In this document: one piece after another, positions 1 to 10,538 of the stretch
Numbering within the stretch: position 1 is the stretch's first letter
How the letters are laid out: each line of letters begins with the position of its first letter
Assembly: GCA_014898425.1 (NCBI GenBank)
Contig: RCSZ01000015.1
Location: 930,001 to 994,000 of the forward strand
Direction: 5' to 3'
Origin: Botryotinia globosa
Taxonomy: Eukaryota > Ascomycota > Leotiomycetes > Helotiales > Sclerotiniaceae
DNA: 64,000 bases
Program-made: the position numbers and the translations under genes
The notes under the pieces: model-generated
The model's input: only the letters and a program-made list of their open reading frames with translations
What the model was told of the DNA's origin: nothing
Database searches by the model: none

Positions 1-1164
1 CAGGTTGGCACTATCGGCAGAGCTAATGTTTCACCACCTGCTTCACCAAAAGGCCATCTTCGATGGCCATCGAATATTTCACAGGTGGTAAACCTAGACA
101 AATCCAGGGCTCCTTCTCCATCCAAAAAACAGCCTGTGGAAGCCAAAACTTCTCAGTCGTGGACATCATTCTTCAGACGAAACAAGAGACTTAGCAGGAC
201 TTCCACACCGTCCTTCTCGAACACTTCACGGGAAACAGTGCAAACCGGACCACCGCCACATTTGGGATACACGCCCGTGGTTAGGCAAACGTCGAATGTT
301 CCCAAACGAACGATGTCAAAGTTTAGAGAAGATTTACCCGAACTTCCAGTTTCACCACCGGACTCTCGACTACAATCTCCCGAGACTGATGTCGTACCAC
401 CAATACGGACTGCTTATCCAGATAAGAGGGGTAGTATACGAAGATCTTTGGAGGAGCAACGCAGATACGATACTCCAATCAGTATCGCGCGTTTACGAGA
501 TAGCACACCTACCAGTGGCCACAGATCAACAGATGTGCCTTCACCCGAACAACCCGCCCTTATCTCCCAATCTCTTGCATCAATAGATTCCGAAGGATCA
601 TGGCTTTCGGGGAAGAAAACCGCTTCAAAACGAGGATCTGCACAGATGACATTGTCACCATTACGCGATTCTGCTAGCTCTTTACAGCAACGCTATAAAG
701 AGTTGTCAGAATCTTCGGAAGAACTTGGAATTGCTGAAGACGAATACTTCAGTCGCATCACGCCGGGCCCTGAGGAAGACAATATGATGAAGCGACAATC
801 TACCGGTCTTCCCATGGCTTCTAGCGATGAGGAAGATGGAGCTAGCATCAAACAAACCCCATCTCCAGAAGGGCAGACAAAATGGGGAGCTGTGGCAAGA
901 CATGCTACTGTAATTCACCGCGAACGAGCGAAATCTCGCGCAGGACTTTTGGATGAGGCTGCTGAAGATTCTCCAGATTACCGAAGAAGTATTAGCTATC
1001 AGGCTGAATTCGTGGACGAGGATAGTCCTGGTATCAGCAGAGCTACAAGTGTTGACTTCGGACATGTTAGAAGAGTCAGTGCTGGTAGCGCGAGGCTTCT
1101 TGACATGAAACCAAGAGCTTCTGGAGAGGCACGAAGGACGAGTGCGAGTCATAATGACTCGTAA
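1..1164 (+). CDS. Ser/Pro-rich low-complexity protein, C-terminal part (5' end outside window)
   Basis: The reading frame is open from base 1 to a TAA ending at 1164, so this is the 3' part of a longer gene. The visible 387 residues are rich in Ser, Pro, Arg and Glu and look intrinsically disordered, with many SP/TP sites. There are short conserved-looking patches such as IDSEGSWLSG and WGAVARHATVIHRERAK. No catalytic motif, membrane segment or zinc site is visible. I do not recognise the family; the density of potential phosphosites suits a cytoplasmic signalling or scaffold protein, but that is inference. The only in-frame start-like codon near the left edge is a GTG at 85, which is unlikely to be real. 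The protein ends in HNDS. A gene-free, GA-rich region of about 2 kb follows. Confidence 0.7.
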   Translation, partial: QVGTIGRANVSPPASPKGHLRWPSNISQVVNLDKSRAPSPSKKQPVEAKTSQSWTSFFRRNKRLSRTSTPSFSNTSRETVQTGPPPHLGYTPVVRQTSNVPKRTMSKFREDLPELPVSPPDSRLQSPETDVVPPIRTAYPDKRGSIRRSLEEQRRYDTPISIARLRDSTPTSGHRSTDVPSPEQPALISQSLASIDSEGSWLSGKKTASKRGSAQMTLSPLRDSASSLQQRYKELSESSEELGIAEDEYFSRITPGPEEDNMMKRQSTGLPMASSDEEDGASIKQTPSPEGQTKWGAVARHATVIHRERAKSRAGLLDEAAEDSPDYRRSISYQAEFVDEDSPGISRATSVDFGHVRRVSAGSARLLDMKPRASGEARRTSASHNDS

Positions 1165-3364
1165 ATTCGCACTGGTAGAAGGATAAAGATTTTCAAGGAT
1201 AATGACAAAACGAAACGAGCACCACATTCTTTTAATTATTTCATTACAACCATTTTGTCACTATCGACACCCACGCTCATTGCAACTTTTCTTTTGTCAG
1301 CATTCGCTCCTTTGACCAACATTTCCTTGTAAAAAAGCTCGAATCGACCTAACAAATTATTGAAAAAAAGCTTCGCCTCGATCAATGTCATTGTCCATGA
1401 TATCTTTATATTCTAGACACCAATTAGCGACTTCTCAACAATCTATTCGCATTACTCCGCAATCACTATTTCACGGATTCACGACAAAACTTTTTCTTTA
1501 TTTCTTTTGCTTTTTTTCGGTTTCATAATGAATTGATATCCCCACTAGCACATAGATGTTTCTGCTTTTTTTGCTTTTTTGATATTTTCGAATCGATACC
1601 CCAACATGTATTTGAAATAGGGGACCGAAAAAAGAAATCGGGGTATCGTTGGGAGTGGAAAATTATGACGGCGTCACTCCTTTTTTACAGGATCTTGGGG
1701 AAAGTTTTTTGGGCGAGGGAGAAAATGGAAGGGAGGAAAAACATGTAATATTACTTCTTGAGCGGAAGAGATACCCGGGGATAGGAAAGTTGAGAGGGAG
1801 GGAGGGAGAGCAGGGCTCTTAAGGATTGGGCATTTGGGGAAGGTTATAGTATTTAGTAATAGTGAGCTACCTAGCTTCTTCTTTTTTGAAACTTTGTTTC
1901 CCTTCTGGTTGATTGATTTCTTGAGGTATAGATGAGGTGAGATGAGTGAGAATTGAAAAAGACTTGAAATTTTCAGAAATTGATGCGAGATTTGGGGTTG
2001 GGATTAGGGATTGAAATCCTGGGAGGATGTACGGGGCGAGGGAGGAAAGAAGCGAGAGGGGAGGAGGGGGAGAAACGAGATGAGATGAGATAGCTTAGCT
2101 TAGCTTAGTTGGGGGATATCGGTAGTAAATACCTAGTTGTAATCATGCTTATATTATATGATGATATCCGTGCTCGCTCTTGTGGAATTTGAAATTGCTT
2201 TTGATAGACATTTGAATGTGTATTTGATGTGATGTGTATTTGGAGGGGAGGGAGAATGGGTTGGAAAAATTGTAGGGATATGGAATATGTATGTGTGTGA
2301 TATATATGGGATGGGATGGGATAGGATGGGATGGGATGAAACCACTATTAGATAGATGAGTAGGTAGGTGAGAGAGCTATTAGCTATAGGGACAAGATGG
2401 AATTATAATGATTTGGATATAGGAAAGGGAAAGGGAAAGGGAAAGGGTGTTTTTCAGCTGAGATGAGATGAGATGAGATGGGATGGATTTTGTGCGTGGA
2501 GATTTGAGGGGGATAGATGGATGGCGGGATAGATGGATGGCGGGATGGCGGGATGGCGAGATTACTGGTATATTGCTGTGGGATTGTAGTTTGTGGTTTG
2601 TGGTTTGTGTATGGTGTCACGAAGAGAGGCTGGGGCTGGAGCTGGAGTTGGAGTTGGGAGGTGGGATGGTAGAGTGTCGCGAGTGTGAGTACTAGGTGAG
2701 TATGTGTGTGGCTGTGGCTGTGGCTGTGGCTGTGTGTGTGTGTGTGTGTGTGTGTATGGATGTCGGGTCTGTCCACGGGTATGTATACATGTATCAAAGG
2801 AGCTGAGGAGTTGTGATGTGATCATGTGATCATGTCTATAGATATAAGTTGAAAATCCGGATATCTTTGCCTTTTCCCTGTTTAATCATAACCATATTTA
2901 CCCGTCGCCGAATTTGTAATATATATCGATGGCTTGTCAAAATGAATCAATCAAAAGATAATGGCGTCGGTGAGACCGAAAACATGATATAATCCCAAAA
3001 TAGATCCCTATCAATGTCACCCATTCCACCATTCTATACCCGAAACAACAATATTCTAGAAAGCATGGAAGATTCTTTGGAATCAAATCATACAGAGCAC
3101 ACACTCCAAACACACTTCAGCCAATCATATCTTAACATCTCCACTGTATCTGTTTAACTTTAACCAGGATCACCAGATAAATTAATCTAGCCCATCTCTG
3201 CTTACACAATCATCATTTCGTCATTTGCCGCCTGGATTACCAGGTATCATGTGCCTTTACCGAGAAACTTACGAATCTTCCATACCTTCCCCTCTTCTTC
3301 CAGTCCCCCTCAACAAACTCCAAAAACATACAAATACTCTTCAGATATCTGCCAGAGTTTTCAT
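1165..3364. other. Gene-free stretch with purine-rich and simple repeats
   Basis: No convincing gene is seen. The plus strand is strongly G/A-rich between about 1750 and 2560. Short arrays include GGGAAA near 2424-2446, GATGA-type repeats near 2461-2480, GGCGGGATA-type repeats near 2521-2560, and GGCTGT followed by GT near 2707-2755. The last 200-300 bases should contain the promoter and 5' UTR of the thioredoxin gene, but I see no clear TATA element. Confidence 0.6.
2707..2755. repeat. Simple repeat, (GGCTGT)n then (GT)n
   Basis: About four copies of a GGCTGT hexamer run directly into about ten GT dinucleotides. It is one of several microsatellites in this gap and no coding role is seen. 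Confidence 0.8.
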
Positions 3365-4125
3365 ATGTCATTCTTCATTCGATCTCTTCCCCGATTACCA
3401 AAAACATATAATCGCACCGTCTTCTGTCAATCTATCAACAAACGAGCTTTTCATCAATCTATCGCAAATATGGGTGTTCACAACATTGCCAAGTGAGTGT
3501 TGCCCTCCTTCCCCCCTTTCTCTCGAGGAACGAGATATATACTTTCCCCCTCGATTTTGGAACCGTGATATCGGAATACATCTTTGTTTCGATTCGGTCG
3601 CATCACAATCTTTTACCGTATCTTCGATGATATGTGTAGATTGTGTGGGGCACGAAGAGCTTTCCGAAAGAGGCCCATACCCAGTCTAAACACAGATATA
3701 AAAACACAAATGCTAATAGAAAATCAATAGCGCAACTGACTTCAAGTCTGCTCTTACCGACAACCAAGTCGTTGTTCTCGACGCCTTTGCAACATGGTGC
3801 GGTCCTTGTAAGGCCATCGCTCCTAAAGTTGTTCAGTATGTTTTCTCCCTTTATTGCCCTGTCCATTTACTTCCCCTCATACGTTTTGTAAAGAAGATAT
3901 AAAAAATACTAATTCTCATGAAATAGGTTCTCGGAAGTCTACCCCGCCGCCCATTTCATCAAAATCGATGTCGATGAGTTGCCAGCGGTATCACAAGAGC
4001 TCGGTATCAGAGCTATGCCTACCTTTATCATTTTCAAGGGAGGGGAGAAGATTGCAGAGGTTGTAGGTGCCAACCCTGTTGCATTGGAAAATGCTATTAA
4101 GAGCGCTCTTGAGGGGGTTAATTGA
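3365..4125 (+). CDS. trx1: Thioredoxin, with possible mitochondrial leader from an upstream in-frame ATG
   Basis: Exons are 3365(or 3470)-3492, 3731-3835 and 3927-4125, with GTGAGT and GTATGT donors and TAG acceptors. From the ATG at 3470 the product is 108 residues, the normal thioredoxin length. It has the active site WCGPC, a VDELPAVSQ segment and the cis-proline segment RAMPTFIIFKGG. It reduces protein disulfides using electrons from thioredoxin reductase. An in-frame ATG at 3365 adds 35 residues that contain many Arg, Ser and Phe and no acidic residue, which looks like a mitochondrial presequence. The upstream ATG has a weak context (C at -3), while the inner ATG has A at -3 and G at +4, so leaky scanning could give both forms. 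The thioredoxin assignment is firm; dual targeting is inference. Confidence 0.95.
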
Positions 4126-5274
4126 GTCCAAGGCTGAGAGGGGGTGTTGGTGATGATTGGGGAGTGAGGGGATTGGGATAGAAGATTGAAAGGAAGTTTA
4201 TACACATCGGTAGAACAGATTGCCTAAGGGGACTATACCGCCTGGTTCTTTGGGTTCCGGTACGTGGAAGTTAGGAGACCAACGTATGAATTGATGTTTT
4301 AAAAATATGCGATTTGGATCTATGAATCTTACTCTTGTGAACGGGCTGTGAATGATGGCGATAAATTCACTCTGTTTCCGCTTACTCTTCAGTATAATGT
4401 GGAGTCCCTGGCTAATGCTAATGGCATGGGAAGTTTTCCCTTACCTAGGAGAAGAAACGCCCAACCATTGTGAAAAGTTGGAAAAAAATATCACTCAATC
4501 CCTTCCGAATTAATGCAGAGAGCTCGAGCGTTTTATAACTCGATGCCATGCACTTCCATCTATCTTATGATTGTTACCTCGGCTGCTTATCTCGACCTGT
4601 TGGTAGAGTGTACAGGCCACTCATTTATGTCGATGGGTTGGAATGAATTGACCGATCTTGACCTCGACATGAATCCAGGTGGGCCACCGCTTTACTGGTC
4701 TAGTGAATAGGAATAGACATGGGATTTGTGTTTCATCGTGTGTGCTTTTTTTCTGGTTGGGTTGATGGTCAGCTGGTGAGCTGGTTGGTTGTTGGTAAGT
4801 GAGAGGAGGGGAGGAGAGAAAAGATGAAAAAAGAAAGGAATAGAACAAGGTGAGAGTGTATGCTCAGCTGGTTTTGGGATAGGAGTTGCTTCTTGGCGAT
4901 TGGTGCGTATCGGGTCTAAGTTGAAGTTTAATGGAACGTGGTACTTGTAGGTTGGCTTCCTGGGCTAAGATTGGAGATCTGGGTCCGTTTGGTGACTTGG
5001 CTTCGGGCATTTTGTAGTTGGGAGGGATATTGATAGCCTGGTTTGAATTTTTATATTGGGAAGGTTGGGCTAGATTGTTTTGTATTGGTAGTATAATGTG
5101 GTATTATATAATGTAATATAATAATATAAAGAGCTATTTGTTTAAAAGGACTATAAATATGAATATACAAATAGATACCTTTTCCTCTTGATTTGCAAAA
5201 TATGTGTATATTCTCTTCTTTTCTCTTCTTATTTTAAAACTAATACTCTTATATCGATTTTCTCTCTTATTATT
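4126..5274. other. Gene-free stretch leading into AT-rich DNA
   Basis: This holds the 3' side of the thioredoxin gene and then sequence with no convincing open frame. Base composition becomes strongly AT-rich after about 5090. No RNA gene or further protein gene was recognised. Confidence 0.5.
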
Positions 5275-6082
5275 ATAAATCAATCATTCTATTTTTAAAC
5301 TATCTTTTTTTTTGAGTTATTCTTTTATACCAAAAATTATCTTTTTAATCTATTAATATTTTTATCAATATTAGATATAATATAATAAAAATTCAAATCT
5401 ATATAATTCGAATTGTTTTAAATCTATTCTGAAATTTTTAGATTTTTAGGATTTTTCTGAATCGATTTCTAAAGTTTTAAAATATCGATTTTAATTTGTA
5501 TATAAATCACATATAAATTTAAAATTTTATAAAATTTATAATAACTTTTCAGGAAAAATAGCTAAAAATAAATTATAAATTTATAAGATATTCAATTTGA
5601 AAGATCTTTAAAAAATAAAAAATTCCTTATAAATAAATATTTAAAGGGGTACCCTCAAAATTATAGGGATTATTTATATTACTCTTAACTCACTGTATAT
5701 TATATCTCTATATTTATTCATTTTTTTGAATTTTTTTTTGAATTTCTATATAGATTTAGATTTGAATTTTTGAAAAAGATATATAATTTTCTTTTAATAA
5801 TTATTGTTAAAAAATTATTAAAGATTTTATAGAAATTTAAATTTATATGTGATTTATATATAAATTGAAAATCGATATTTTGAAGCCTTAGAAATCGATT
5901 TATAAGAATCCTAAAATTCTAAAAATTCTAATATAAGCTTAAAATAGCTTAAATTATATGAATATAAATTCTTATTAAATTATATTCAATATTGATAGAG
6001 ATATTAATAAATCAAAAAAGTGATTTTTGGTGTAAAAAGGTGGTTTAAAAGAGGGTGGCTTGAAAGTAGGGTAATCGATTTA
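5275..6082. mobile_element. AT-rich inverted-repeat element (MITE-like) with RIP-like decay
   Basis: The left arm (about 5275-5600) matches the reverse complement of the right arm (about 5755-6082) over some 300 bp, with a short AT-rich spacer. Examples: the left segment at 5462-5520 pairs with 5838-5900, and the left end around 5275-5335 pairs with 6020-6082. Mismatches are nearly all transitions. Where the right arm read in reverse has C (for instance ACCCTACTTTCAAGCCACC), the left arm has T. That bias is the signature of repeat-induced point mutation. No transposase frame is visible, so it is either a non-autonomous palindromic element or a decayed transposon. The ends are approximate and no target-site duplication was resolved. 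Confidence 0.7.
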
Positions 6083-8524
6083 TCCCTTAGATTACTGAGA
6101 ATAGACTCCCTTGTTTAATAAAATCTTATTGATCAATTAGATTATTAAGATTCCTTAAATTTAACCCAATATTTATTTTTATTTTTTGATATATAAAATT
6201 CAATCAATATTTTTTCTATATCAAAACTTCTAATATAATAATATATACTAATTCTCAATCTTTTTTTTTAATTTTTTTATAAAAAATCAACATTTGAAAT
6301 TAAGATTTAATAATATAAAAAATATAATTAAAAATCCATTAAAATAACTATTCTATCCAATAAGGCTTTATTATTCAAGGTATATCGCACAAACCACTTT
6401 CGGAGCCCATTTCCAGCGGTCTAGGGGATAATGGAATACTAAATTGTCTGCTTGAGTTGACGATTCTCCGTTGTCTTCTTTTTCTTCTGCGTATTTTTTA
6501 CTTTTTACTTGCTCCCTGAGGATATAGTCGCATTTCATACCTGTTCTTTCTTTTTGAATATCGTATTGTTAGCATGCTTGTTGGGGATACGGGGGTTGTA
6601 TGGGAATACACGAGCAATGAACAACAATTGATCCTGTCGTTCCTCAATTCTTCATCTTTGAAAAATTGGAGACTCGATAATAATTAACAAACTATAGATA
6701 GAGCGCAGAGCAAACTTCTCGACGAATCGAATCGAAAATTTCTCAGTCTCGGTCTCGGTCTCGGTCTCAGTCGATGGGTGTACTGACTATGATACATGCG
6801 AACGAAGATATAGATGACACTTTATTGAATAATATATGGAGAGAGAACATATATGAAAATGGACATAGAAGTTTGGTCGAATCTTTCGAGTGGGAAATGT
6901 AGGATTTGGCTGAGATATGCTAAGGGCGATATTGGAAGACCTATCGATGTTCATTTATTGATTTATGAAGAGTTGATTTTACCTTTGTTTTTTCCCCCTT
7001 GTGGGAAATCCTATGTTTTTGTCTTATTCTCTCTCTTTTTTCTCTCTTTTTTCTCTCTTTTTTCTCTCTTTTTTCTCTCTTTTTCCTTCTTTCCTTCGTT
7101 TCGTCTCATTTTGGTTCGAGTTCTGGGAATGGATAAGACCGTATCATATATCATACAGACTTACGAATTCCCAAATGAAGAGATAGTGTGGGAAATTTGA
7201 TGATTGCCATCATATTCTATCCCTTGACGAGAAGTCGAAAGATCTATAATGGACATGCGCTTTATACATAGTCATTATGAATAAGACAAGGAGAGATATG
7301 AGGATATAGATGGATACCAACCTTGCAAGTTGTATCTCTATTATGAGAGGGTACTAGGTTTTTGAGCGCGAGGTTGTAGATCCTTTGGGGGAGGGGAAGA
7401 GGGAGTTTTTCTAGTCAAATACGCGATTTGAGGGGAAGTCTCCTTTGTGCTATGCGCTGGGAGATGAAGGTGGTGAGTATGTTTGTATGTATATACATAT
7501 GGAGGATGGCAGATTGATACTAGGAATTTCAAGTGGAATCCAAGGACAAGGTTTCAGGATTTCATCTTGATCATGGATGAGTAGCGAAAACGAGCTTCTA
7601 TACAGAATGATTAAGAACGACCTGGTAGACATCTTCTCCTCATGGGTTTCTCTTTGGTTTGAGATTAGATCCTTTGGTATGATGGAAAGAAGGGGTTCTT
7701 CACTCGCGGCCAAGGTTAGGTTTTGGGCTCTAGTCAATTGTGCATTGTTTTGGATTTGATACATCATGCGCTACTCGATTGATTACTCTATCAATGTATA
7801 CTTCTGATCAAGATAAGGTAGGAGAGAAGATTAACATCTAATTTTCACATACAGAATAGTGTAGAATCAAAGCGGACAGCACTTCCAGAAATGAACGGCT
7901 GGAAGTTTATCAAGGGCAGTTCATTGATTCTCCTAGATATTTATACGATGGTGCGTATACTGAATCTTTCAGGCTGAAGCATATTGAGATTGGGTTGTAT
8001 GATTTTACTACCGCCGAGGATGAAACCTGGCTTGTTGTGAAGCCGTCATCCAATGATAATTTCGATTTTCACTTCGTCTACATCGCTCAATATCCCCTCT
8101 CCCCCCTTCCTTTCGCCTGCAGGAAATACCTCGAGTTTTTCAAGTTTCCCTCTCCCAAAGAACCAACATCGATATATGTCAATCTCGCGAATCCACATCC
8201 GCAAACCTATTCAATCCACCTTCAAGAGATCAAAATGATACTCCTGACTAGCTAGCTCTACCATCCAGCCAGAAGCATGGTCTAGACTCTATAGATGTTT
8301 ATATCTACTATCTTTCTCAAAAGATAGAAGAAGTACCAGTGAGCAAATTTCTCACCACCTCTCATAAACGAATGGTTTGTAGGTTCTCTGCTAAGATTAT
8401 AAAATTACACACGAGATGGATCCATATCGTGGCATATTTCCCCCCTCTAGGTTTTGAAATTTAGCATTACAATTCATGATACAATACAATACAATAAAAC
8501 CAAAACGCGAAGAGAAACGCGACG
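6083..8524. other. Gene-free stretch, AT-rich at first, then mixed composition
   Basis: AT-rich DNA continues to about 6380. Beyond it, open frames of 60-115 codons exist, but none shows a recognisable domain, good splice structure or protein-like composition. A CT-rich array lies near 7029-7085. Confidence 0.5.
7029..7085. repeat. CTCTCTTTTTT 11-mer tandem repeat
   Basis: About five near-perfect copies of an 11-base pyrimidine unit lie head to tail. The phenylalanine/serine-rich frames read through it are products of the repeat. Confidence 0.85.
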
Positions 8525-8730
8525 ATACCAATACCAATACCAATACCAATACCAATACCAATACCAATACCAATACCAATACCAATACCAATACCAATAC
8601 CAATACCAATACCAATACCAATACCAATACCAATACCAATACCAATACCAATACCAATACCAATACCAATACCAATACCAATACCAATACCAATACCAAT
8701 ACCAATACCAATACCAATACCAATACCAAT
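8525..8730. repeat. Perfect hexanucleotide array (ATACCA)n, about 34 copies
   Basis: A 206-base run of the hexamer ATACCA shows no visible interruption. Because the unit is a multiple of three, every frame stays open and yields artificial dipeptide proteins (TN, QY, GI, LV). No real gene is implied. It lies about 610 bases before a second long hexamer array. Confidence 0.97.
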
Positions 8731-9340
8731 CAACAACAATCCCGTCTCTCGAAACTATTCTTCAAGCTCGAATTTGAAATAGAATTAATCTCAATGAGAC
8801 CTTTCCTGGAGATTCGCACTTTATGTTATGTCATTCAGCTCTTTATGTCTGTATCTCTATATCTATATGTATCTAGCCAACTGATCAATCTGTATAATGT
8901 ACCTTCTGCGGCGCAACACAACTCGCGACTCTCGACCCCAAACTTCTAATACACAAAGTACAATGTATATATACACCATCACCACCAGAAACACAATCCA
9001 ACAAACCCTTCCCATCTCCTCAATCTCCTCATTGCAATAGCCATCTATCCATGCATCCATCCATTCTTTAATCTAACACTCCAAACCCAACACCAAAACC
9101 CACAGCACAGCACAGCCATTCCATTTCTCATCATCCAATCTCATCACCATTCTCCATTCTCCATTCCCCGACAAAAAATTAACAAAAACATTATAAAGAT
9201 TCAATTTCTAAATAATAATATACTTTACTATAGATACTATAGATACTATACTAATCGATACCTATCTAGATACCAATATCAATCAATATATTTACATCTA
9301 TTTTCACAGTATTCTATTAGATTGGTTTGAATACTTATTA
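8731..9340. other. Spacer between two hexamer arrays, no gene seen
   Basis: C/A-rich sequence with short degenerate repeats of CCATC/CCATT type near 9000-9165. There is no recognisable coding or RNA gene. Confidence 0.5.
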
Positions 9341-9592
9341 ATAAATATAAATATAAATATAAATATAAATATAAATATAAATATAAATATAAATATAAAT
9401 ATAAATATAAATATAAATATAAATATAAATATAAATATAAATATAAATATAAATATAAATATAAATATAAATATAAATATAAATATAAATATAAATATAA
9501 ATATAAATATAAATATAAATATAAATATAAATATAAATATAAATATAAATATAAATATAAATATAAATATAAATATAAATATAAATATAAAT
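9341..9592. repeat. Perfect hexanucleotide array (ATAAAT)n, 42 copies
   Basis: 252 bases of uninterrupted ATAAAT units. All frames are open as dipeptide repeats (YL, YI), so apparent proteins here are artefacts. The purity suggests recent expansion, and copy number probably varies between isolates (inference). Confidence 0.97.
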
Positions 9593-10538
9593 AGAATAAA
9601 GAAACCTTGGAGAGCAGAGAAAGAAGCATAAACTTACACGTACCACCCAGCGGAGGGATTTTTAATCTTCATCGTTTCGAATTTCTTTTACCTTTTTACC
9701 TACCTACCTACTTACTTACTTACTTATTATTTACTCCATTCTCAATTTCCCATTTGCATCCCAAGGCATCTTTTCATGCTAATGACTACCTACTCATACA
9801 GTACAGTGGGTATTCGCATTCTGGGATTGAGGCTCTCATACGACATGTATTTCAACGACCCGATTGAGCTCATCATCAACTTTTCAATCTAGAACATCAT
9901 ATCATATCAAATCACATCCATCACATCACAACTGCACAAGCACAACATATTCATTTATGAATCTTTAATTCCAGAGAAGAAAAACGTAATCTATGTACCA
10001 CAAACGCAATGACTTTGAACAAACAACGAAAGACAAGTCTAACAAATCCAACAGTTCCATAAAAAGGTCTCTCATGACCGATGATAATGAGTCTCTTTAA
10101 AAGACTACTCAAACAAATAACGCCAGTATAATCCATCCCGATATTCCATTGCTTCTATTCCATGCACCACAATAATGCCATGACCAATTCCCATTTTTAA
10201 TATCCATACAGTCCAATTCCGAAACGCCAATTCATGAATGCAGCCATCACCATCTACAACCACGCTCAAACCTCTCTATTGTCGCCCTTCCTGCAATCAT
10301 TCAATAAGGAAAACATATCTGCCATGATTGAGAGAGAACTGCCTTGATGGTCCGGATCAAAGTCCTAGGTAAAAACCAGAGATCCATCAAGGTCAGCCTC
10401 TCAAAATCAAAGCAGGTATGTTTTCCCTATTGAACAAATGCCGTCAGGCCGAGTTCGAGCTGGATTGATTGCGGTGTATCAGGATCCGGACTGCGCTATT
10501 TACAGCGAAAAAAAATCAAACACGCGGCGATCCGAGAT
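9593..10538. other. Gene-free 3' flank of the RCC1 gene
   Basis: No convincing gene. CTAC/CTTA tetranucleotide runs occur near 9700-9725. The region just left of 10539 should hold the RCC1 3' UTR and polyadenylation site, but no clear signal was identified. Confidence 0.5.

Noticed and set aside
706..1227. 173-residue minus-strand frame
   Set aside because: It is the antisense shadow of the Ser-rich gene on the plus strand, which has the better composition and runs in from the window edge.
6395..6450. tRNA D-arm-like AGCGGTCTAGGGGATAATGG
   Set aside because: No T-arm or acceptor stem follows at the right spacing.
8397..8949. Several 90-157 residue frames of TN, QY, GI and LV dipeptides
   Set aside because: All are translations of the (ATACCA)n hexamer array in different frames; no conserved domain or gene structure.
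9279..9646. Minus-strand YL and YI dipeptide proteins
   Set aside because: Products of the (ATAAAT)n array, not genes.
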